DNA from: Eopsaltria australis
Lineage: Eukaryota; Chordata; Aves; Passeriformes; Petroicidae
Direction: 5' to 3'
Assembly: GCA_034509425.1 (NCBI GenBank)
Contig: JAVTVJ010000072.1
Coordinates: 3,720,001-3,784,000 of the forward strand
Length of the DNA stretch: 64,000 nt
The first letter of the stretch is position 1, and each line of letters starts with the position of its first letter. The position numbers were made by a program, and so were the translations under genes. Below the pieces are notes generated by a model that had not been told where the DNA came from, ran no database searches, and saw only the letters and a program-made list of their open reading frames with translations. Shown here one piece after another: positions 54,046 through 64,000 of the stretch.

Positions 54046-56644
54046 CCTGAGTTTTGCATGTGTTAAAAACCAAACAATGTTCTCTCACACACAGAAGATG
54101 GGAATCTGGTATTTTGAATCAAAGCTGTTTCCAAAGCAGACAACTGAGCCTCCTTCTTATGAAAACACAGGGGCACTGAAAAATTATTCCACTCCAAATG
54201 AGAGCATTCTCAATTAAAAAAAAATTACAAAAATGTCATTTGGTTGAGTGAAGAAACCTTCAGTACCTAAACAGCTCAAAATGCCATTGAACAAATCAGA
54301 TAATTTCTAAATTGAAGTTAACATACTGAAAACCCTGAAGTGTATCACACTGCATGAAGAGAACTCAGCATATTTGTACACTGGCTAGAATATGACACCT
54401 GTCTTCTCAGAAATATTTGGTAAAGTTTTGCACTGACATGAATTAAAATGTGTCTTTACAAACTTATTTTTTATCCAAATGAACTATACTTAACTGTTTG
54501 CACTCATCTGAAGGAAATACATTTTTGGCTCAAGTACCTGATCAATTTTGTTTGCAACACTGCTAACCTTTCAGCAATCATTTCAGAGATCCTAGCAGTA
54601 TCAGCAGTACTCATGAGACAAAGTAACATCATTAACAACTGTTCTGGAATAAAGCAAACTTTGAAGTGAAGTATGCTAGCCACAGAAGTGCAAAAAAGCA
54701 GTTTATAAGTTTAAAAGTTCTGCCTTATTTGACTAAAAAGAATCTGAAAAAAAAAAGAACCTACTCCTACAAGTCCTTTTACAAGTTTTGACTGTGGTAT
54801 TTCAGCACTGACATCAAGGTTTCATTTCCTAGTTATCTCCATAGCAGCAAACATATTCCCAATCAGACACCACTCATCTTTAGTGGAGGTTTTCTCAGAC
54901 ACACCAGAAGCCAGCCAGTGAAGCAGAGGGACTGGTGCTTACTGGCTTTAGATACTTTGGAATCAAAACACAACCCTTTGAAGGAAAAAAGAAAGCATCT
55001 TAAATGAAAGAGTTCTTCTGATCTAAGAAAAAGGAAGTTTCTTCTGTCTACATTTTGGTAACCTAGCAAACAGCAATCCAGCATGAATTAAACTTATCGT
55101 GAAGTAGCAACAGGGAATGTAGTCCCCTCCTCGCCTTGGGAAGTTACCAAGTAATTTCTTCCCCCTCTACTCATATGGACATGCGTGTCAACATCGGTTT
55201 TTCTGCTTATTTCTAGTGGGCAGCACTGCTTCATAAACTGTTCTGCTCCTCCAAGTGAAATTTCAAACTTCTGTCAGCAGACTAGAACAATGATTATCTC
55301 AGAAAAATGATGGATGATGGTGATCCTGAAAAGCACAGAGACCTGTGCCAGGAGCTTAATCAGTCCCTTAACTGTCTGGAAATTTTCCAATTAATTATGC
55401 AGTACATAAATAGAATTGGTAATCACACCAAACATATTTCAAAAATGAAAATACCAGGAAGCTTTAACAGCAGCAAGCTTGCCTAGAAGGCTGTAATTTG
55501 TTCAAAATACAGTTAAATGCTCTTGGCACCTCCTGCTTTTGAAAGTTGTACTCATACCTAGGTACAGCTTTCCAAACTGAACTGAGGTGGAAGAAGTTGC
55601 CAGGGAAAAAGCTGAAGACACCATGCAGACAAATGTATCCCTTTCAAAACTTTCTGAATATGAAAGAATACTTGCTGTTAAGAAAGTCTTGCACATATTC
55701 AAATCTATCAGGGCAGGAATCCTCTAAGGTGGTAGAATATGCCTATTAAGAGTTATAAGCTAGCTAAGTCTCATTAACTCAAAAGAAAAGCCATCAGCCT
55801 AATCTGACAGAGTCATACTCCAGAAAGTTGGAAGTGGAAAGGAGATATTTACAGTATTTTGGGTAAAATTATTTCATTTCCCACTTCTGAATCAATCAGA
55901 AACTATCAGAAAAAAACACTTCTACTTCACAAAATATAAGCTTTTGATAAATTCAATGCAAATAGCCCATTATCCCATTTCTAAACTACAGGTAGCAAGA
56001 AGTTCTTCTGACTTAATGTGATTCTCAAAGGCACATCTTTGTTAAGCAAAGCCACAAAAATTCCTGCTTTTAAACATGTAAGTACTATAAAACTACTAAC
56101 AGAACAGCTAAAAATCACTTGAAAGGACAGCCAAAGAAGAGAAAGCCAGAAAAAGTGCTACAAAGCAGTTGTTTTCCAAGACTCAAAATTCCAGCAGAGA
56201 TCCGAAATTCACACAACACATTGCCTCTTCACAATTGTGGCAAACACTCTGAATGCCAGCTTGTTTTGTACTAATAACTGCAGGGCTCCTAACTAGCTCC
56301 AGGGTACTTTCTCAGAAAAGCAGAGCTGTTAAGGAAAGAATAATTTACACTAAGTTTGTATTTTAGATGGAGTTTAACTTTAAATAACTCTCCAGTTTTA
56401 TTCTAAAAAAACTTCTAGAGTTTCAGACTGGACTGTATTCACTAGCCAGTAAACACTCAATTGCAGACACTATAATAGAAATACATTATTCTATTAGCTT
56501 CTCACCAATACAACATTTCCTGTGCAGGTAAGCTGGTATTGCCTAGGTAGAACTGAGCAGCAGGGAAAGAAATGAGAGGAAGAAACTGTGTAATCAGTTA
56601 GAAGCTTAAAACCAAAGGGAAGTCAAGGGAAATTATCATTTTCT

Positions 56645-56880
56645 CCTCTACTCAGCACAGGTGAGGTCACACATGGAGTGCTGGGCCCAGGTCTGGGCTC
56701 CCCAGGAACAGAGATATGGACAAATGGGAGAGTGTCCAGTGAAGGTCCATGAAGATAAGCAAGTGCTGAATCAAATAAAAAACGGCAAAGTCATTAAGTT
56801 GAAAATGTCCTGGCCCTAGATTGCCATGAACTCTGAGAGAAGGACTTGGAGAAGAAGGAAAACTTCATGAGAACCTGACC
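56645..56880 (+). mobile_element. CR1 LINE fragment inside the TENT4A intron, antisense to the gene
   Basis: The plus strand gives CTCTACTCAGCACAGGTGAG GTCACACATGGAGTGCTGGG CCCAGGTCTGGGCTCC, then AGAGATATGGACAAATGGGA GAGTGTCCAGTGAAGGTCC and GGACTTGGAGAAGAAGG. This is sense CR1 near the end of ORF2. A stretch at about 56768-56815 does not match and may be an insertion. Confidence 0.72.
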
Positions 56881-57625
56881 AAAACTAAGTTGCAAAGAAA
56901 CTAGCTCACTGTTTTGTTATCACAGGCCACCCTACAACCCACAATTTGCACTAAGCCTCATGTGAGGCGTGTTTGACTAATAGATTTAATTATTAGGACC
57001 AAGAGAATGTTTTCCCGCAGAAAGATGAACTGAGGTTGTACCAGAATGGACACATTAGGCAAAATACATTCAGGTCCCAGCACATTTATGCACACATTTA
57101 ATTTTTTGGTAAAAAATCTTGTGCACATGCCCATAATTACTTTTCTGTTCCCTACCTTTAAAATGTATTACAGAATATTACAAGTGTAACCAAATCTGTT
57201 CTAATAACTCCAAGTCAAGATAACTAAATAAGCCTAGAAAGGTCAGTACTATTCCTTAAAATTCAAAAATATCTTACAGCTCCACCACCTATACAGTGGT
57301 GGAAATTAAATAGCCTAAAAATCTACAACTATCCCACTAGTTGGGCACCAGGACTCTCAAATACAACTTAAGGAGTCAAGACACCTGACAATCCTTTAAC
57401 TTACTCCTCAGTGCCTGTGTTGTGGAGGGACTCTGCTACCCTAAACCCTTTCCCACCCTTGGCTTTCCCCACAGCTCTGACACAGCAGATAAGTACTTTG
57501 ATGACCACATGAAGCTTAGCACATGCTCTATGAAGGTTACCCTCAGAGGTTTCAGACTGACAGCACAGAGCACACGACCTGCACTTGCAAAGTGACCGCT
57601 TGCTCGTGACAGAGTTGCTGGCTCA

Positions 57626-57823
<198 letters not shown>

Positions 57824-60800
57824 TTACAGAAAGTACAGTATATACAGACTATGCATGTGAAAATGCACCCAAATATCAACTCAAGTGAATACTGCAAAAC
57901 ATAATGATTTTTTTCAATAGTACAAAAAAAACATAATAAAAGCCAGCACCATGTTTATTTTACGCATCTAGCAAAAGTTTAACTGAATCTCCATTAAGAA
58001 GGCAGTGTTAAAACGTCTACGGCAATCACAGCTGAGTTCCAGTCAGCACAAATCTAAAGCCAGAGTTACATCTCTACCAAATTCAAATTAAAAGATGAGA
58101 ACTAAGACTGGGTAAAAACAGAAAAAGAACAGCAACACTGTAGGGTGATAGAAGGGCAAGAATTTTAGGTGTCACGACAGGTTCGGTCCTCAGAACAGTT
58201 CTCTGGTATGTAGGGATTTATACGGCAAAGTTACTCACTCTAGTTGTTACATTCTTCTCCCACTCTACCCAGCAACAGCAAAGTTAGGGCACCACCTACC
58301 AAGAAACAAGTTGATGCTCTGCCAGTCAGGACCAGTCACATGCCACTGCTCTTGGGGAATTCTGCTCCCCTCGCTTTCCATCTGAAATCTGGTGCCCAGC
58401 TCTTCAGGGAAAGCAAGACAGAAGCAGGATAATAGAAAAGATACTGCAGTGGAACTGGTATCACTGATTAGTAATCCTCCTCCTTCCAGCCCGATCACCA
58501 GGAATCTCAGATGCATCCTAAGCAGACATATTGGTGATGCTGAAGTACTGTGTGTCTGGAGCACTGATCAGCAGGGAGGCAAGCACAGATTCAGGACTTT
58601 AAAGGAATTACTGAAGTCCGAAAACACCTGACTACTTCAGTTCTTAAATGATGAATTATTTTCTAAGTTGAGAAAGGTGGAAAGCAAGCTACAGCCTTTT
58701 AAAACAACTCTGAACGCAAAAACTCTCATAAACTTACTTTTCAACCATAACATAATGGCAGAAGTAGCCTTCCTTATGTTTTACTGCTGTTTTTACCACA
58801 TTCTTCGTTCCAAAGTATTCTGAACTTAAAAACAATGGAAAAACTTATTCTTTATCCCAAACCACTAGCATTTTTTCCACTCCCAGCTGTTAGGTTCAAA
58901 ATACAGCAAGAGATGGGGGTTGGCGAATTAGTAGTTGAGAAGATACCACATTAAAAGGCATTATTGGCTCAGGTCATCACTGATCTTTACTGTTAAAGTA
59001 ATTACTGAAGTATTCTATTGCTGTCTCTAAAGATTAATTGTCTGGAAGTAAAGACTCTTCACTTAAATCACAAAAACTTTAAATAGATCTCCAACACTAC
59101 TGCTTGCCCTCACATGGCCTTGTTTTCTAAATTAGATTCTTCAGTTAGAGAATAGGCTGCTCAAGAACAGAAACAAGAAAATATTTAGAAGTTTTTCTTG
59201 GGGAAGAAGATTATATAAGTGAGACTGACAAGTGAATACTGAGCAGTCTAAGCAATGAGCTACTACAAAGCAAAACTTGCATCCCAGCTGAATTGAATAC
59301 ACACAGTAGAAAGAGTTCTCAATAAAACCAATTTGTTAGAACAACCAGTCTTTTATTGGTCTGTATAAAGGTCTGCTTACTTAAAAATAAGTTCTAGAAA
59401 GAAAGGAGCTGCTCTCCCAGTAGTTCAAAAACAGTTTACTGTGATAAAAGTTACAGTATGCCTTTGTGAAGCAGATAACTGCATCATGAATTCACTAGAG
59501 ACACATCATGCTCGAAAAAGAATCTGTGCAGAAAGTTCTTATTTATGAGATCAGATGTTTATTCCTTAATAAACATGTTCATCATAGTGGAAAACCACAT
59601 GCTGTAGCACTCCACAAAGGAGTTTCCACAAAGATGAGTTTCCTTGGACACTTTTGGTCATGAAATTATTTAAAAACTTACGAGAAGAGGGGGAAATGAA
59701 CAGGTAAGTTCTAAGCATGCTCACAAGTACCCATGAGCTAGCAGATGGAATGGAATGGAAAAAGGGATCTTACTGTCCAGTCAAACCAACGTGCAAATCT
59801 ACTGCAATACAGCCTTCATAAACTTGACCAAAGAATTTTATTGTCTCCATTCAAAGGATTTCCCCTTTTGCTTCTGCTTAGATATAATGAGATCCCCAAA
59901 GGTTCACATACCTAACCCAGACAGGATACTTCTCATTAATTAGATTTCTAAGGGGCTTTTGAGAAACAAAAAGTTGCTCAAAAGGGAAAAAGTAACAGAT
60001 GGAAGAGAAAAGAGTGCCATATCATTTAACTGAGATTAGATTTCACCACAAACTAAGTTTGTGTTGCTTTATTTTAAATTTGTAATAGGTATGTTCTTCT
60101 GCCTCAAGTATTACTTACTGAAACACATCTCATACAAGCAGATTGAATCTTTTTTCTAAGGCAATCCTGAATTGCTAATGGCATTACTCTATGGAGTTGA
60201 GATCATGACTTCTCAAGAGCATCAAAATCCTTCTGTGAAGAGCAGCATTACCCTTCTTAAACTGAAAGATTAAAATCTGATCAGAAAATTGAGCTCAGTG
60301 TGAACTAATCTGACTTTCCAGAAGCACTACCTACATGGAAGCATTAAATCTTTCTTGGTCTTCTGGACCAGATTCTTAAGTGTAACATGCGAACTTGAAG
60401 CAAGACAGAAGTTCAGATAACCTGCAAGTAAACACATGGAGGTAACACTGTCAACACTTTAGGTACACATCTAGAAGACAAAAGCTCTGACCACTACTAG
60501 GGTGAGGGCTACAGAGATCACATTAAAAAAGATAAATGTTCACTAAAGGGATAAGATCCCTCAATTGATTTTAGCAGCTAATGTAGGGATAAAGCTACAA
60601 GACTGCTCGAAGAACCTGATCTCTGGAATGGTACTGCTTTGAATGCCTGTCAGAGTACCTCATCCTGCAAGAAAAATACCTTCTAAAGATATGCCTTTGG
60701 AAACCAACAAAGATTACCAGACAGAGGTTTATCCTCCTGGGACATTTCCATTGAAAACATGCTCTTTAACTAGTTTCACCTTCCTGATTAAGAACTTAGT

Positions 60801-61344
60801 AGCCAGAAGGAAGATTTCTACTCATAGCCCCAATTACTGAGGACTCTAATTTTCTTTAACACTGGAAAAAAAGGAAGTATGGAAGATACCTAGAAACACA
60901 AGTGTTACTGACAAACTTCTGCCTAGACAGAAACAGTGAAACACTGCAGTCATAGGAAAGATGAAGAACTGAAACAATCTTAAAATCCAGACTTCTCTTC
61001 CTGACATAGGACGAGTACATAATAAAATCCTTTACTCTTCTTCAAACCGCATCTCCCATTATAAAAAGACCCAGGACCTCACCACAAAGAGAATATTTAC
61101 TTGCCAAAAACTCATTACTAACTAGGTATGGCCATAAGGGCTTATTTCAATTCCATTAATAACTCAATGCTTAAGATACCTGGTGAACTTCTCAGTTAAC
61201 AACAGCTACCATTTCAGAGCCTTCCCTTTCCAAGACAGAACGTTTTTTTAAAAGCTGAAGTTGCTTAAGACTAATTCACTACTCCAGTCTGTTTGGCTCA
61301 ATGCTAAAGGAGTCTAACTATCCTAAAGTCAGTATTCAGAAATT

Positions 61345-61361
61345 AAAAAAAAAAAAAAAAA
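61345..61361 (+). repeat. Poly-A run of 17
   Basis: Seventeen consecutive A within the TENT4A intron, followed by CCTAAAACAATAG. No retroposed copy was recognised upstream. Confidence 0.9.
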
Positions 61362-62590
61362 CCTAAAACAATAGAATGCAAGTTTCCTGATATGTGATGG
61401 ATTTGGGTTTTCAACCCCATCTCCAAGAATGAACTACAAAAGTCTTGGCAAGAAGACCCTTATTGTTTCCACTCTCAAAATTTCATCCAGTAATTAAGCA
61501 ATTTTTTTTCTCTTTCCCACAACATTCAGGAGCTAGAAGCTATGAGAGAACAAATGATTATTTCAATAAAAATTATGTTCCATCCTTGATAGCAAAGAAC
61601 TGAAAATTGTTGTTTATAGTTAACACTTTACACCATACATTTTCAAGTGTTCCTCTCCTTACTTACAATTACAGTGATTTAACAGATGACTGCTGCCAAT
61701 CTTGCTCCTTCTGCCTCTTTTCCCATTCCAACCTTCTCCATCACACCACCTGCATTAGCAGCTGACATTATTATGAGCTAATTCACAGAGGTGAACCACA
61801 GAAACAGTAATCCCCTTCTTACTAGTTTTACTTTCTGAATCAGCTCACCACAGGATTAGGTGAACACTAGTGCCGAAAAGCAGGAGCAGCTAATGAAAGG
61901 AAATTTGGCTGGCAAATATATCCTATTACTGAATTGGCTTAGTAAAGTGCAAACCCACACTCCTTTGAACATAAAGCTACACCAGAGGACTTCAGACATT
62001 TCATAGTTTGGGGCCAGGTGCAGGAGAAATTCAATGCATGCTCTCACTTGAATGGTTGTAGCCCCAGTGCACTTAACTGGGATAAAGCACCATGCTTCCA
62101 AAGGTGACTTTACAATCACCCCCGCCCTCATCCCATTTCTTCCACATAGTGTGCAATTTCCTTTCTTGGTAGGTGGAGCCATAACGTCAACTATAGTGCA
62201 AATAAAGTAGAATTGAGATGAACAAAATTTCTACTTCTATGGAAGGTCACAAGATAATTTGCATCAATACAGTTGCTGCACTTCCACTGGCCAGCCTATA
62301 AATGATTTTTCTGCCTTTTACTGCAAAAGGAAAATATCTTGGTCATTGTGATTACAGAAGGGGAGAAATGAAAGAATATAGGATACACAAACAAACTAAA
62401 ATATGCTTCTCCAAAAGCATTAGTGCTTGTTTTACAGAAAAACAACTGAAAATGTTATCCAATTAGTATCTACCAGATTAAATACAAGCACAGTGCTCCT
62501 TCAATCACACCTCATTATATCCTAAGAGGCTTGACTGCAAACTTATTCCATGTTTTATCAATACTCATTGTATTTCAGATAAATCATCTT

Positions 62591-62604
62591 AAAAAAAAAA
62601 AAAA
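62591..62604 (+). repeat. Poly-A run of 14
   Basis: Fourteen consecutive A within the TENT4A intron. No associated element was recognised. Confidence 0.9.
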
Positions 62605-64000
62605 GGTCCAAAAAGTGCATCATTTAAAACTTCCTTTTTTGCCCCAATACTTTTATTTCACAGGCTTTCAACTGGTTTGTATTGTTAACAATATAGAAAT
62701 ATTTCCAGTTTGATTTTCAAGTTATACACTAAATTATAGGACTCATTATGAAAGCTGAACATGTACCATACTAGACTCTAAATACTTAATTTAGGTTTTG
62801 TTCCATCCTAAAATGGCTTGAGTATCTCTGTGGGTTTTTTTTCATGAATGTTAAGATATGGCAAGATTACAGCTTAGACTTTGACATCAGAAACTGATCT
62901 GAAGTCGACTCTTACAAAATCGTGCTTCTCTCACTGCAGAAAAATCCCACTTTACTTGCTGAATTACAAATTCTGTCTGTATCCCCTGCTGCTCAGAATA
63001 ACTTACTAAATAAAATTACTTTAGAATTTTGTATTCAAAATTGTGCCTCCTGCAGCTTTGCAGAAATTTACTCTCACTTGAAGTGGATATGGAGAAGAGA
63101 CTGCTCAAGGAACTAATAGAGAAGAACTGAAGAAGAGCATGAGACAATATAAAACTCCGCACTGTCAGAGATACGGGTTAAAAACCTCAAAAACAAACAT
63201 GAGGCCATAGAGTTAAAGAGGAAAACAGGCAAAAGCAGCACTGGAAAAATTTGTTCCCCTCTAATCCACAGATAGTGTTAGTAATCTGCACAGCAAGAAT
63301 AGGAAAAAAGAATGGAATTTTAAAGGATCTGGGGACTTAAACTCCTAAACGCCCCAAATCAAATGTCAATTAAATGCTTTTCCCCAGTGAACACCAGGTT
63401 GTCCATGTCTCTGCACTCAAGGTTGCCCACTCCTTTATTTGGAGACAAGCTGTCTGCAAGTCAGCACTTACAGCTCTCTGAAGGCTGAACATTAAGAGAC
63501 TTTTTAAAGAAGTTACCTCTATTTGTTCAGGAAGGGGAGAAGCTTAAGACAAAGCCTGCATTATTTTACACAAAGATGATGAACTATTCATACATATTTG
63601 AAGAGTTATTTTGGTTAGGACACGAGAATATTCAGGCATGTAGGAAGAAGAGAGAAAAATGAAGCTTCTGCTCTTAGGCTGAGAATTTTATTAGGCAACC
63701 TCCTTTTGCCCTCACTCCTTATACACACAATTTCAACTGCAACTCTACAAATTAATTAGTCATTAAGATGGATTTAACAAGACTACAAGAAGAGCTGTTA
63801 CATATTCTGAAGTGTCTGTTCGTGTACTACAGATAAGCACGCCTCATGCCTGCAAATTTAATCACTTTAAAAAAGCACAGTATTTATCCAGACAAGATTT
63901 CATATACTCTGTCATCTCTCTCTGTGAATATGGAAGCACAATAGTTCCTGCTAATAAGCTGAAATTTAGTCTGGCTAATAGGAAGGAAGGTGAGATGGTT

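Overview
The window reads as bird nuclear DNA: AT-rich, few genes, no operons or bacterial gene spacing. The avian signal comes from its repeats. I see at least nine decayed CR1 LINE pieces, mostly on the minus strand, and two old LTRs of types I know from bird genomes. No repeat or protein search was run, so all family names rest on recognition by eye.

The only gene I can support is on the minus strand in the right third of the window. Two coding exons (57629-57787 and 48061-48240) encode the last 112 residues of what I identify as TENT4A (PAPD7, TRF4-1), a non-canonical poly(A) polymerase. Both exons have good splice signals and are in phase 0. The stop codon is at 48061-48063. A 3' UTR of about 2 kb follows, ending near an AATAAA at 46031-46036. 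The catalytic and central domains are not here; the next exon upstream must lie beyond 64000. A segment that I remember between these two exons in human TENT4A could not be found in the 9.4 kb intron.

Positions 1 to about 46015 hold no exon I can defend and look like the gene-poor DNA downstream of TENT4A. In human this gene is followed by a long gap before ADCY2, which fits, but ADCY2 is not in the window. The stretch contains an LTR at 8588-9354, an LTR at 15421-15800, CR1 pieces at 14410, 20100, 27694, 28300, 32575, 34654 and 42922, a LINE reverse transcriptase relic at 21868, a possible MIR-type SINE at 35755, and small hairpins and simple repeats. From 48241 to 57628 is TENT4A intron with two more CR1 pieces and a purine-rich tract. 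From 57788 to 64000 is further TENT4A intron.

I found no undescribed system, RNA gene, CRISPR array or intact mobile element. The most useful leads are the possibly missing TENT4A segment, the tandem NAGNAG acceptor of its last exon, and the 3' UTR signals.
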